A DNA stretch of 64,000 bases from an uncultured bacterium (GCA_902826835.1 CADEGH010000025.1:1-64000), one strand, 5' to 3'; counted from the stretch's first letter, positions 9,433 to 18,967 are shown. Notes: generated from the letters alone by a model not told the origin. Translations and numbers: made by a program.

Positions 9433-10761
9433 ATGGTGAAGCCAAATCGCACGTTCTGGGGTGTGGTGCTGCTCCTCGGCAGCCTTGTCGGCCTGCGCGG
9501 CCAGGATCCGGCCGATCGACTGAGCGCTCTCGAAACGCGCCTCGAGTCGGAGTCGAAGCGGAACGACGCCCAGGCTCGGCGGATCGAAGAACTTGAGCTG
9601 ACGCTCGCGACCGTCCTCACCGAGAACGAGGATCTGCGCGTCCAACTCGAAGCCAACGACCAACGGCTGGGTATCGAGATCCAGCGCCTTAGCGAGGAAC
9701 GTGCCCCGGTGGCCAGATTGGATCGGCGCGCCCAGGATCGATTCCGGCTACACGGCCAAGGCCGAGTCGTGGTGCGGGCCTTCGGCGGCGAGGACATTTC
9801 GACGGATCAGAGCTTCGAGATCGAACATCTGATTCTCTATATGGACCTCGAGGTCGACGAGGGATTTCGCCTGCGACTGTCTCCGGGCATTTCCCACGAC
9901 GGCGGCGTTTACGTGCTCGAGGCCTTCGCCGCGTACGAGCCCTTCGAGTCGCACGAACTCGTGGCGGGCCGCTTCTTAGTGCCCTTCAGTGGCACCCACG
10001 CCTGGGCTTTCCCGAGCGACAGCTTCATCGAGCCATTCCTGGCTGAAAACTCTCCCTCACCCTTTCTTTACACGCCGTGGTGGGACGAGGGTCTCATGGC
10101 GACTGGCCGGCTGAGCTACGGATCTGAAGGCGAACACGAGCTCTTCTACGCGGGGTATCTCGTCAACGGATTCGACGCCCTCGGGCTTGCGGGTATCCAC
10201 AAGCGCACCATCGGCGACAACAACGAGAACAAGACTCTGGGCGCGCGTGTGAGTACGACCTTGCGGCTCGGGGAAACGACGAAGCTCACCCTCGGCGCCG
10301 CGGGGCTCTACGGCAAGTATGACGCGGAGGACGACCTCGGGTTCTCGGCTTTCGAATTCGATGTCGAACTTCGAACCGGCGACCTGAGCCTCTACCTCGA
10401 GGCCTTCGCGCGCGACGCCGAGATCGTCGCGGCGGTCCTCGAAAATCCCGCCGCGAGTGTGCAGGAGGTCGCCCGGACCCAGGGACTGAAGTTTCGTCCT
10501 CGCTACCGACTTCTCGAAGGACTCTCGGTGTTCGCCCAACTCGATTTCCTGCGCGTGCGCCAGCCGGAGCGCCAAGGAAATCGTTTCAGCGTCTTCGATC
10601 TCTCGGATGAGGAGTTTGCGATCCGTACCGGCATCGTCGGCCTCGAAGTCGAACTGACTGCCCACAGTCGGCTCCGACTCGAAGCGGGCATCTTCGATCG
10701 CGATCGGGATCTCGGCAAAGACATTCCCTTCTTGGCTCTCAGCCTCTTCACCTCATTCTGA
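9433..10761 (+). CDS. Porin-like outer-membrane beta-barrel protein with N-terminal coiled coil
   Basis: A 442-residue protein predicted to form an outer-membrane barrel. A signal peptide (FWGVVLLLGSLVGLRGQ) is followed by a heptad-rich coiled coil at about 25-90 (DRLSALETRLESESK onward). Alternating aromatic and charged strands then run to a terminal phenylalanine (LALSLFTSF), the usual barrel-end signal. The layout is that of phosphate-selective porin O/P-like proteins. The stop overlaps the next start (TGATG at 10759), so it is co-translated with the haem lipoprotein. The substrate is unknown. Its neighbours suggest that it serves an electron-transfer unit rather than phosphate uptake. Confidence 0.75.
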   Translation: MVKPNRTFWGVVLLLGSLVGLRGQDPADRLSALETRLESESKRNDAQARRIEELELTLATVLTENEDLRVQLEANDQRLGIEIQRLSEERAPVARLDRRAQDRFRLHGQGRVVVRAFGGEDISTDQSFEIEHLILYMDLEVDEGFRLRLSPGISHDGGVYVLEAFAAYEPFESHELVAGRFLVPFSGTHAWAFPSDSFIEPFLAENSPSPFLYTPWWDEGLMATGRLSYGSEGEHELFYAGYLVNGFDALGLAGIHKRTIGDNNENKTLGARVSTTLRLGETTKLTLGAAGLYGKYDAEDDLGFSAFEFDVELRTGDLSLYLEAFARDAEIVAAVLENPAASVQEVARTQGLKFRPRYRLLEGLSVFAQLDFLRVRQPERQGNRFSVFDLSDEEFAIRTGIVGLEVELTAHSRLRLEAGIFDRDRDLGKDIPFLALSLFTSF

Positions 10762-13283
10762 TGCGCATCATCACTTGGCTCAGCATGCTTGCGGCGGCTC
10801 TGGTCTTGGTCACCTGTGGACTGGGTGGCGGGGGGAAACCCGTGCCCACGCTGCCCTCCGATTTTGCGTCCGGCTCCACCATTCCGGGGTGGGTGTTGTC
10901 CCTGCCCTCCGGCGGTCGTGCCGAGGTTGCGTCCTCGGCAATCCATGAGAACGGACGCTGGACCGTCATTCTCTCGCGCGCCCTTCGGTCTGTCCCGCGT
11001 GACGTGCCCTTCAGCATTGCCGTCGCCAACGATGGGCTTTCGCATTCCGGCTCGACCAATGTCCGCTGGACCGCCGACCCGAGTGCCACCGGCAGTGCCA
11101 CCACTTTGGTCGCCCGCCGGGTGGCCAACGGCAGCATTACGCCGGATGGCGTAGTCTCGCCATCGGAATGGTCGACCGTCGGTTCCAGCTCCATCCCCAT
11201 GGTGGCCCGCAACAACCTGCCGACGGGGAAATGGCCGACCGCCAACAACACGAACCTGTTTGCCCAATCGGCCTACGATGACGAATTTGTCTACTTCGCC
11301 TTCCGGTGGACCGACCCGGCGCCTCCGCGCAGCGAGTTCGGCCCCGTGCTCCAGTGGGACGGGACCGATTGGGTACGCAAGCCGCATCGCACGAATGACA
11401 CCAATGGCGACGGCATCTTGGGCCCATCGGAACCTATGACCATCTCGGCCTCCGCCGAGGACGAAGATCGCATGTTCTTGTTTTGGCCGATTCACGACAG
11501 TGTGCGCGCCTACCGTCCGGGAGGTTCCGGATGCGCGGTCTCCTGCCATCAGAACGAGCCGCTCGACGTCATGGGTTTCGAGGCGGTGCATGCGTGGGTG
11601 AATCCCGATGACCGTACGGATGTTTGGCAATGGCGGGCGTCGGCGACCGCCCCCGCGCGGCGATTGGACGACCAATTCTTGAAGCAAGGTAATCCGGCGC
11701 TGGGCAAGTCGGGCGGCGGATCCGGTTTCGCGAGCGATGCGGGGGTTGCCCCGTTCGGGGTGTCGAGCGACACCAATCCCACCGCGATGTTCGCCGCCCC
11801 GGTCACCGGATTTGCCCGGTTGATTGCCGAGCCGTTGACTTTCGACTCCGGCATTCCCGCGGGCTATCCGGTCTTGGCTCCGCTGGCCGCCAACACCGCG
11901 TCCTTCAACTTCGCCAATTTTAATGCGACCGGCCTGGCCCCGCCGGCGTGGGCCAGTACCGCTCCCAATTTTGCGAACAACTTTCTTCCGGCGTACTTCC
12001 ACCGGCAGCCGACGGAAAGTCGGGCCGACCTGGAAGCCGGCACGAGCTTTTCGGGCACTCAGTGGGTGGTGGAAATTCGGCGCAAGCGCGTGACGCGGGA
12101 TGCGGCGGGCCGGCCTCGGGAGGACGATGTCCAGTTTGACGAGGACGTGGATCTTTTCCGCGAGGCGTTCTCATCCAGTCTCGGGGGGCCGGGGGCGACC
12201 TTCTCGGTGTCCATCACGGACGGGGCCAGGGGCCACGGAGTGGGGGAGACCCAATACGCGGGGCCGCTGCGCCTGACGCGGGATCCAACGCTGGTGGGCC
12301 CCTCGCTCGGATCTGGGGTGTTCCTGCACGACTACGGCATCGGGTTCTTGCCCGCTTCCGCGGCCGACTTCACCGATCCCCGCACGTCGACTCTGACTCC
12401 CTCGCTCGGCGCGGACAACGCCTTGCTCATCAAAGCGGGGACGGACGGAGGCGAGCGACTCTTCGTGCTCGCATCTTGGCTCGATGCCAACCCCGATCTT
12501 CGGCGCGACGAGTGGGAGTGGACGGGGTTCAACTGGTCGAGGTCCGGAGAGGACGACGAACTGCGGTGGTTGTGGGGCAGCGAATCCACCTCCCCGGGGT
12601 TCGGATCAATCGGGTGCGGAGTGTACTGCCATCAGACCGGCGGAATTGGCGCTCCGTCGGAGTTGCACTTCAGTGCGCGCAATTTCGGAGAAACCGCCGA
12701 TCTCTGGTACTGGAGAGCGAGTCTGACGCAAAGCCTGGGATTTGCCGACGACCTCACGGTGGGCTCCCGTTTCTACGACTTGATCGCCACGGCTTCTGGT
12801 CGAGCGTCGCTCGCCGCGGATGGGCCGGGCTCGATTTTCACCGACAATGCCGAGAGCGGGCAGAACTTCCCGCGTTTCATGAGCTTTGCCGATCCCGGCG
12901 CCAACGTGGCGTTTCTCACCATGGGAGTCGCTACTTCTCCGGACGCGATTCCCTTCGTCGATGCACTCGGGAATCTCCCCCCGCCGCCTCCGCCGCCCGG
13001 ATCGCCGACCTCCTTCGCGGCGCAGATTCGTCCCATTCTCAATGAATGGTGCACGGCTTGCCATCCTTCTTCGGAGGGCCTGAGCCTCTTGAGTTGGAAT
13101 GCCCTCATGGCGGGCAGTCAGAATGGACCGGTGGTGCTGCCCGGGAACTCAGCGATGAGCCCGATCATTCAGCGTCTCCAGGGGACCGTGATGCCACGGA
13201 TGCCACTCGGGGGCGCTCCCCTCGCCACCGAACAAATTCAGCTTATTGCGCAGTGGATCGATCAAGGGGCCCTGAACAACTGA
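10761..13283 (+). CDS. Multihaem lipoprotein with ethylbenzene-dehydrogenase-like haem domains
   Basis: An 840-residue probable outer-membrane or periplasmic lipoprotein; the lipobox LVTC gives Cys19. Two repeated regions resemble the haem-binding domain of DMSO-reductase-type gamma subunits and cytochrome c-552. The cues are a VSPSEW and DDEFVYFAFRWTD strand set, and AEDEDRMFLFWPI before the first haem site. The haem motifs are CAVSCH near 258 and CGVYCH near 619, both CX3CH rather than CX2CH, and a standard CTACH near 764. The last sits in a Planctomycete-type cytochrome domain (PILNEWCTACHP, ending MPRMPLGGAPL). It is translationally coupled to the porin-like gene and followed by another cytochrome. 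Role inferred: electron transfer at the outer membrane. Confidence 0.75.
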   Translation: MRIITWLSMLAAALVLVTCGLGGGGKPVPTLPSDFASGSTIPGWVLSLPSGGRAEVASSAIHENGRWTVILSRALRSVPRDVPFSIAVANDGLSHSGSTNVRWTADPSATGSATTLVARRVANGSITPDGVVSPSEWSTVGSSSIPMVARNNLPTGKWPTANNTNLFAQSAYDDEFVYFAFRWTDPAPPRSEFGPVLQWDGTDWVRKPHRTNDTNGDGILGPSEPMTISASAEDEDRMFLFWPIHDSVRAYRPGGSGCAVSCHQNEPLDVMGFEAVHAWVNPDDRTDVWQWRASATAPARRLDDQFLKQGNPALGKSGGGSGFASDAGVAPFGVSSDTNPTAMFAAPVTGFARLIAEPLTFDSGIPAGYPVLAPLAANTASFNFANFNATGLAPPAWASTAPNFANNFLPAYFHRQPTESRADLEAGTSFSGTQWVVEIRRKRVTRDAAGRPREDDVQFDEDVDLFREAFSSSLGGPGATFSVSITDGARGHGVGETQYAGPLRLTRDPTLVGPSLGSGVFLHDYGIGFLPASAADFTDPRTSTLTPSLGADNALLIKAGTDGGERLFVLASWLDANPDLRRDEWEWTGFNWSRSGEDDELRWLWGSESTSPGFGSIGCGVYCHQTGGIGAPSELHFSARNFGETADLWYWRASLTQSLGFADDLTVGSRFYDLIATASGRASLAADGPGSIFTDNAESGQNFPRFMSFADPGANVAFLTMGVATSPDAIPFVDALGNLPPPPPPPGSPTSFAAQIRPILNEWCTACHPSSEGLSLLSWNALMAGSQNGPVVLPGNSAMSPIIQRLQGTVMPRMPLGGAPLATEQIQLIAQWIDQGALNN

Positions 13284-13292
13284 GGATCTCTT

Positions 13293-14036
13293 ATGCACGC
13301 ACTTCGCTCGGGCGCTTTATTCCTGATTGTCTCCGTGCTTCCCGCTCAGACTTTTGACCTCGCCGGAATTCCGAGCGAGATCGCCGCGCACGAGGGGCTC
13401 GTCGTGGCGCGATGTTCGACCTGCCACACGATGAGCCGAGTAATCAAGGCCCGGCACGTGGGCGGGGAGTGGGCTGATGTCGTGGAAGACATGCGTCTGC
13501 GGGAAAAGAGTGGCATCAGCGTCCCGGAGTCCGAGAAGATCACGGCGTTTCTGGCCGCCTGGTCGAAGCGTGGCGACGCGGCGCCTGTAGAACTCACCCC
13601 TTCGGTCCCCGCGCCGCCGGCCATCGGGCCGAGGATCGGCGCCCAACCTACGCGGCGAATCACCCTGCGCAGTTGGAAATTGACCGAGGGGATGGAGGTT
13701 GCGGACGTCCCGAGCGCGGTCGGGAGTTTGAAGGTCGCATCGCTGCGATTCGAAATGCTTGGTCCACACTGGTCGCCGGTGGCGACGCTTGCCTCGTCTC
13801 GCGGATCCTCGGCGAGCGAGGTGCGCCCCGTCATTCAGGAGGTGCGTCAGCCCCCCGGGGTGGAACTGCACCGTTGGTCGATCGACCGACACCAGTTCCA
13901 TCTCGAACCCAGCCTGGAGGTGGTGGGGACCGAACCCTTGACGACTCCCGACCCGAGCCGGATCAGGCTCGTGTTGTCGGTCGTCCACACTCTCCCGAGT
14001 CCCTCGATCCCCAAACTCGCTGTATCGAGTCCCTGA
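13293..14036 (+). CDS. Secreted single-haem c-type cytochrome
   Basis: A 247-residue exported protein. A signal peptide (GALFLIVSVLPAQT) precedes a small cytochrome c domain with one CX2CH site (ARCSTCHTMSRVI, about residue 43) and a helix rich in charged residues (EWADVVEDMRLREKSGI). Residues about 115-247 form a second, haem-free region of beta character. The haem part resembles the cytochrome domain of quinohaemoprotein amine dehydrogenases. It lies 10 nt after the haem lipoprotein on the same strand, so porin, lipoprotein and cytochrome probably form one operon. Confidence 0.75.
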   Translation: MHALRSGALFLIVSVLPAQTFDLAGIPSEIAAHEGLVVARCSTCHTMSRVIKARHVGGEWADVVEDMRLREKSGISVPESEKITAFLAAWSKRGDAAPVELTPSVPAPPAIGPRIGAQPTRRITLRSWKLTEGMEVADVPSAVGSLKVASLRFEMLGPHWSPVATLASSRGSSASEVRPVIQEVRQPPGVELHRWSIDRHQFHLEPSLEVVGTEPLTTPDPSRIRLVLSVVHTLPSPSIPKLAVSSP

Positions 14037-14074
14037 CCTGCGTCTTTTCGCCACGGGCACCGTCTCGTCGGGCG

Positions 14075-14082
14075 AAAGGAGG
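14075..14082 (+). promoter_or_regulatory. Strong ribosome-binding site of the Cys-rich peptide gene
   Basis: AAAGGAGG sits 5 nt before the ATG at 14088, which supports translation of this short frame. Confidence 0.75.
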
Positions 14083-14087
14083 TCATC

Positions 14088-14324
14088 ATGACCTTGCGAA
14101 CCTTGGGACTCGGCTTCTTCTTGTTGGCGGCAGCGGCCGCGCTGGCGGCTTCGGCGTTCCACACCTCGGGCCCGACTTCCCCGGCGAAGGACCCCGCAGG
14201 CGCTTGCTGCCCTGAACCGAACTGCTGCGACGAGCCGCCGGCTTGCTGCGACAATCCTCCCCCCGGCTGCTGTGACGATCAGGGCCAGGGCGGAGCTTGC
14301 CCGCCGGCTTGCTGCACGCTCTGA
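14088..14324 (+). CDS. Small secreted peptide with five Cys-Cys pairs
   Basis: A 78-residue protein of unknown function. A signal peptide (GLGFFLLAAAAALAASAFH) leaves a mature part of about 50 residues. That part holds eleven cysteines, ten of them in CC pairs separated by Pro- and Asp-rich spacers (ACCPEPNCCDEPPACC and GACPPACC). The content suggests a metal-binding, metallothionein-like peptide or a disulfide-rich peptide. AAAGGAGG before the start supports real expression. It sits immediately upstream of an ECF sigma factor whose own tail is cysteine-rich. I do not recognise a named family. Confidence 0.75.
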   Translation: MTLRTLGLGFFLLAAAAALAASAFHTSGPTSPAKDPAGACCPEPNCCDEPPACCDNPPPGCCDDQGQGGACPPACCTL

Positions 14325-14437
14325 GCGAAACGGTTTGGAGGGGGGGGCGGCGAGCCACGGCCGCAAATTCCGGAATGACTGCGTCTCGCCGCCAGCCCCG
14401 CCGTCTCCCTTCCGAACTCGCCACCGCCGTGGCGGGT

Positions 14438-15022
14438 ATGGTGGTTCCCATGTCCCAATTGGTTCTCGATTCGTGGAACCGTTTTGCCGAAGCCTTGCAG
14501 CGCGAGGTTTCGTCCAAGATCAACGACGCCGCGACGGCCGAGGACATCGTCCAAGAGGTGTTTGGCAAGTTGGCCACGCGGCCGCCGCGGCGGCACGAGC
14601 CGGAGGCGCTCCGGGCTTGGCTATGGCGAGTGGCGCGACGGGCCATCGTCGACCGCTATCGCGCCCGGCGTAACGCGGGAATGCTCAGCGATGAGGTCGA
14701 GCCGGTCGATCCCGCGGTCCCCTCAACTTCGCTCGATTCGGCGGCCCACGAACTCTCGAGGTGTATGGTCCGGATGATGGATGGACTCAGCGCCGACGAT
14801 CAAGTCGCGCTTCGCACCGCCGACCTCGAAGGGCGTTCTCAGCTCGACTGGGCTCGCGAACTCGGCCTGAGCGCGAGTGGCGCGAAGTCGCGCGTGCAAC
14901 GAGCCCGCGGTCGTCTCAAGGAACTCGTCGCGAAGTGCTGTCACGTCGAACTCGATGCCCGGGGTGGGGTGATCGACTACGAGTGTCGATCTACGGTTCG
15001 TGGCTGCGGATGTTCGAACTGA
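14438..15022 (+). CDS. ECF sigma factor, SigZ-like, with Cys-rich tail
   Basis: A sigma-70 family regulator of about 194 residues. Region 2 reads AEDIVQEVFGKLATR and LRAWLWRVARRAIVDRYRARR. Region 4 reads QLDWARELGLSASGAKSRVQRARGRLKELV. The C-terminal extension (CCHVELDARGGVIDYE, then CRS and GCGCSN) matches the SigZ-type tail and holds six cysteines. Starts at 14438 and 14450 (MSQLVLDSWNRF) are both possible; earlier in-frame starts would overlap the Cys-rich peptide. A metal- or redox-responsive role is inferred from the tail and neighbour, as in CorE-type factors. Confidence 0.85.
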   Translation: MVVPMSQLVLDSWNRFAEALQREVSSKINDAATAEDIVQEVFGKLATRPPRRHEPEALRAWLWRVARRAIVDRYRARRNAGMLSDEVEPVDPAVPSTSLDSAAHELSRCMVRMMDGLSADDQVALRTADLEGRSQLDWARELGLSASGAKSRVQRARGRLKELVAKCCHVELDARGGVIDYECRSTVRGCGCSN

Positions 15023-15340
15023 GGCGGTCTCGCGCCGGTGCAGCGGGCTCTGGCTGAAGCCAGCCCCGACATGGTCGAGTGACTGCAAGTCGGAGCTCCA
15101 TTGCTCACGGCCCATGGGATCCCGAACTGCCGGCCTCCCCGGGTGAGGGAAGCGGGTGACGTGGTCCCCGAGCGAGCTGAGGGCATCAGGGTTGCGGACC
15201 TGGCGACCTCGCTACAGGTCGCCGACCGTGAACGAGAAACGCGAACCCTCGGTCCACAAAAAAAGCCCGATCGGCCGGGCTGGCCGAACGGGCTTGTGCC
15301 CCGCGCTCGTAGATGAGGCGCGGAACTAGGGTCGAAACGA
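15023..15340. other. Intergenic region with minus-strand terminator
   Basis: No gene is seen. The stretch lies between two convergent genes and contains the terminator at 15263-15295. Confidence 0.6.
15263..15295 (-). terminator. Rho-independent terminator of the 15341-16987 gene
   Basis: Read on the minus strand, AAGCCCG pairs with CGGGCTT, with an inner GGCC-rich stem. The hairpin runs into a tract of seven or more T residues (the A run at 15258-15264 on the plus strand). Confidence 0.8.
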
Positions 15341-16987
15341 TCAGTAGGAGACCGTGTAGCCGGCGCCGTTGTAGCTGAAGTTGAGGGTGTCTCCGGCGTC
15401 CGTCAGCGGGGTCAGGATGAGGTCCGCGCTGTAGAGGCCGTGCGAGAAGCCCGCGGCACCCGCCGCGGTCACGCCTGCACCAACGTAGGTCGCGGGCATC
15501 ACGGGATCGATCCCGACGGTGCCACCCGGGTGCGCGCCGATGAACATGTCGGTTGCCGCCGTGGTGGGGAGTCCGATGTTCGCGCCCGAGATGGTCACGT
15601 CGCTGGTGGTGGAGGAGAGGATGATGGAGTAGGTGCTCGCCGTACCGGCTTGGGCGAAGTAGCCGATGCCGGTGTAGTCAACCTGGAGGCCACCGGGGAT
15701 TCCCACGAGGCTGACCGACCCGCCGACGAGCGTGTTGAAGTCCGCGAAGCAGCCGACGAAGGGAGCTTCCGTCGCCAGGTAGGTCGCCGCCGGGGCGAAG
15801 CTCGTATTGGCCGTCGCACCCATCACGACGCGACCGTTGGTGATCACGTGATACTGGGAGTAGATCGTGCCGTAGAGCGAAACCTCGGGGATGGCGGTGC
15901 AGCCGGGCAGGGCCAGGCCGGCGGTGAGGCTCAGGGCCACGTCGTCACCGACCGGGCCGGCGGCGCCGACGAAGGGAGCGCTGGGCACGCCCTGAATGTT
16001 GATGGCCTGGGAGAGTTCGAACCCATCCGGAGCCGCGCCGCTGATGACGAAGAGCTGAGCCGAGATGCCGGGAGCCGGGAGGATCGGCATGGCAAACGGC
16101 AGCGCGACCGGGACGCCGGGCCAGGGGAGGAGGGACGCCGCGAGGCCGCCGTTGAAGAAGAAGAGGCCGCCCGCGAAGTCGAGGTTGAGGATTCCGGCCG
16201 TGCCGGCCGGGAGACCGCCGCCAGACAGGGGCACCAAGGACGACAAGTTGTAGGCCATCTCGAAGGGCGCGCCGGCAACGTTGCTGTTGAGGGTCACCGT
16301 CGTGGGCGTGGTCTCGCAAGCGACGAAATTGGCGGGGGTGAAAGCGCTGCCCGTGACGCCATTGGCATCAAGGCTGGCACCGAGAGTGTTGGTGTCGTAC
16401 TGGTTGGGACCGGCAGGCATGTAGGTCACGGTGCCGTTGAAGAGGCGGCCTTGGCTGCCGGCGGTGGTACCACCAAAAGTGGTGCCGGGCAGCGGGTAAG
16501 TCTTGCCGTTGCCGCCGATGAGGTTGACCACGCCGTCCGTAGCGATGGTCGCGTTCCACTGAGCGGTGCCGGTCGTGTAGTAAACGGTCGAGCCAGTTGC
16601 CGCCGTGCACGTCACCCAAAAGCTCTGGCGAGCGCCGGCGGCAACCGGGACCGCCAAGGTGCTGGACAGCGTGTCCGGCGTCACCGCGCCGCCCGAGTGG
16701 ACGAACCCCGGGAGGGTCAGGATCGGGGCGCCCCAGAAGAGCGGGTCGCTGATGTTGGAGACCGGCGAGGCAAAGTTGCCGGCCGCAGTGTAGATCTCGA
16801 CCGTGGCGGTCCCGGCGGCGGCAAAGCGCGAGGAGAGTCCGGTGACGACGATTGGGCTGGCGCTGATGTTGTCAACCGCGAACATCACACCCTTTTGGCC
16901 GTTGAAGGCGCCCAAGAACGTGACGCTCTGGGCGGTGATCGCGCCCGCCAAGGCGATGATCGAGAGAGCAATCTGAGACTTCTTCAT
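15341..16987 (-). CDS. Large secreted beta-rich protein with NIDO-like C-terminus
   Basis: A 548-residue exported protein of unknown function. The start at 16987 follows AAGGA and gives a signal peptide (KKSQIALSIIALAGAITAQ). The middle (about 260-350) carries the module shared by several secreted proteins of this window: an LPWPGVPVALPFA-type strand, then AQLFVISGAAPDGFELSQA. The next segment (EVSLYGTIYSQYHVITNGRV, then FVGCFADFN) resembles a nidogen-like domain. It parallels FYGTIYSTLYVNSNGIVAFD in the 41647-43413 protein. The composition is very low in Lys and Arg and high in Ala, Gly, Thr and Val, as in secreted surface proteins. It has a clear terminator of its own. Confidence 0.75.
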   Translation of the reverse strand: MKKSQIALSIIALAGAITAQSVTFLGAFNGQKGVMFAVDNISASPIVVTGLSSRFAAAGTATVEIYTAAGNFASPVSNISDPLFWGAPILTLPGFVHSGGAVTPDTLSSTLAVPVAAGARQSFWVTCTAATGSTVYYTTGTAQWNATIATDGVVNLIGGNGKTYPLPGTTFGGTTAGSQGRLFNGTVTYMPAGPNQYDTNTLGASLDANGVTGSAFTPANFVACETTPTTVTLNSNVAGAPFEMAYNLSSLVPLSGGGLPAGTAGILNLDFAGGLFFFNGGLAASLLPWPGVPVALPFAMPILPAPGISAQLFVISGAAPDGFELSQAINIQGVPSAPFVGAAGPVGDDVALSLTAGLALPGCTAIPEVSLYGTIYSQYHVITNGRVVMGATANTSFAPAATYLATEAPFVGCFADFNTLVGGSVSLVGIPGGLQVDYTGIGYFAQAGTASTYSIILSSTTSDVTISGANIGLPTTAATDMFIGAHPGGTVGIDPVMPATYVGAGVTAAGAAGFSHGLYSADLILTPLTDAGDTLNFSYNGAGYTVSY

Positions 16988-17755
16988 GAGATCCTTGAAC
17001 TCCGTGCAGTGTCGGTGCTAGCCCCGTTGCTCAACCTGCGCCGCCCTCGGTCTCCAGGTGACCGAGGAGGAAAGAACAGCTTTGGGTTGGGACTCAAGCC
17101 GGGACCAGACTGGGATCGGGGCGCTTGCCCCGCGGGGGAACCTTGTGTCGAAGGGTAGTCTGGAAGCCCGGGTTAAAGCAACCAACTTGATGGGACGGCG
17201 ATAAATAAACCGAAAAAAGCGTTTCTTGAGCGCAAAATCTTCAGAAATTGCGGTTCGCCCGTGGTGGGCAGCTATAACTAAGGCGAGGAAGGTGTCCAGC
17301 GGCGGCGCTGGACCGGCCACCTGAGCCACTTGGTTCTTGGAGGCCGCACCTGGGTCGTCCCGGGACCGACGAGAGGGCTCGATCCCATGGACTGTCAGGT
17401 GGATGTCCCAGGTGGGGTTCCACAATCGGGCAGCGTGCGGGCCACAGGCCCGACTCCACGGCTCCGAGGCGCAAGGGGAGCCCGACGGGGGCGCACTGGA
17501 TCCGTCCGAACGAGGTGCGTCCGCGTGCAGTGCCACCGATTAGCCTCAGCACCAACGAGCGGAATCTGGTAGGGAATGGAGTAACGATCCGCGCCGGGAC
17601 GACATGGGCACCTCGGCAGCGCAGGCCCCGGAAGCGCGACAGGCTCCAGGTCGGAGGTTCCGACCGACTGTCGTGGGTGACTTTCGGGGTGCGCGCCAAG
17701 TCAGCGAGTGAGAGGAGCGGGCCGCTGCCCTTTCGCTCGCGAAAGGAAGTCGTCC
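16988..17755. other. Divergent intergenic region, 768 bp
   Basis: I see no convincing gene; the open frames here lack coding character. A comparatively AT-rich block at about 17165-17280 interrupts the high-GC sequence and is the best place for promoters of the flanking divergent secreted-protein genes. Confidence 0.45.
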
Positions 17756-18967
17756 ATGCGTGGAGTCGCGATCGGCTTGTGCGTAATCCTGGCGGGAACC
17801 GCTACCGCAGTCGGGCAATTGACCATCTCCGCAACCGCCCCCGCTCCGGGGGCTCTCGTCTATTCCGTCGCCAATATCCCGTCGGGCACCACGGCCGGCC
17901 GGACCTATGTCAGTTTCAATACCTCGCTCGCCGCCGGAGCGGGTGCCCTCTTGGGGCTCAATCTCGATTTCTTTGATTTTCTCGGTCAGGCCGCTACGCC
18001 TATACAGCCTGGCAATCCCCTCGCGTGGTCCTACCCATCGGGCATGGGCTCATTTCCTGACGCGCCCTTCACGCTTCCCGCCGGCTCGCTTCCCAATGGC
18101 CTTCAGTTCGACTTGATGGCGATGGCGACCGGCTTCGGCCCCTTGGTGGCATTTTCGAACGTGGTTCGTTACGCGGCAGGCCCCTCCATATCGACGACCA
18201 GCATCGTCGAAGAGACGCCGTTCAACCTGTCATTTCCGGCCGTCTCGAATAACCCGCTGGACTTCTGCACGCTGATCATGGACCCCACAGGCAATTTCGA
18301 GCGTGTCATCCTTGCGCCCAATCCGACCGGTGGTTGGATGGCGAGAGTGCCCCGTGGCGCGGTGCCGCCCACCGGCCTGGGAACTCTGATGATTGCGGAG
18401 GGCCAGGGCACGATGCTTCCCCAGACCGCGACTGGCCCCATGACCTTGACCACGCAGTCGTGGGTCGGGACCCAGCCCGCCAATCAGTCGATCCCGGGAA
18501 TTACTACGGCGGGCACGGGGTCCCTGGGAGGATCTCCCTGCACGCTCACCAACTGCGTCACTTACTGGTCCAAGGCCGTGATCGTGCCCGGCAGCGGGAT
18601 GACCCTGGCGAACTGGCAGGTTACGGTTCCGGCAGGTGCGTTGGCCTGCCTTTGTCTGCCCACGACCCAGGTCTTATTCGACCTTCACGGGGATATCCTC
18701 ACGCCAGGCGGCACGAGTGCGAGCCTGCATTTCGACAAGTTCATCTACGGCACGAACAGCACCTCCATGGACCCCTGCCAGTGTCTCGCGCAGGTGATGC
18801 TCCAATTCTCGACGGCAGTGGCAGCGCAGACCGCTGGCAAGGTGATTTGTCTCTCTTCCTGTGTCTTGAATGCTGCCGGGGATTACGTCGTCACGGTCAA
18901 TTTCATCGCGTTCGGAGGCAGCTCCTTCATCAGCGGTCCCTCCGGCAAGCTGCGCATCTGCCCGTGA
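17756..18967 (+). CDS. Secreted protein of unknown function
   Basis: A 403-residue protein. The ATG at 17756 follows GAAAGGAAG and opens a signal peptide (GVAIGLCVILAGTATAVGQ). The rest has no transmembrane segment, is rich in Pro, Gly, Thr and Ser, and looks like tandem beta domains. Ten or more cysteines occur, several in the C-terminal half (CTLTNCVTYW, ACLCLPT, PCQCLAQ, CLSSC), so disulfides are likely after export. I recognise no family. It lies between the two sigma-factor cassettes. Confidence 0.7.
   Translation: MRGVAIGLCVILAGTATAVGQLTISATAPAPGALVYSVANIPSGTTAGRTYVSFNTSLAAGAGALLGLNLDFFDFLGQAATPIQPGNPLAWSYPSGMGSFPDAPFTLPAGSLPNGLQFDLMAMATGFGPLVAFSNVVRYAAGPSISTTSIVEETPFNLSFPAVSNNPLDFCTLIMDPTGNFERVILAPNPTGGWMARVPRGAVPPTGLGTLMIAEGQGTMLPQTATGPMTLTTQSWVGTQPANQSIPGITTAGTGSLGGSPCTLTNCVTYWSKAVIVPGSGMTLANWQVTVPAGALACLCLPTTQVLFDLHGDILTPGGTSASLHFDKFIYGTNSTSMDPCQCLAQVMLQFSTAVAAQTAGKVICLSSCVLNAAGDYVVTVNFIAFGGSSFISGPSGKLRICP

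Noticed and set aside
14322..14375. TGA at the end of the Cys-rich peptide as a selenocysteine codon
   Set aside because: The downstream frame closes after a short non-coding-like stretch and no hairpin of the right geometry is present.
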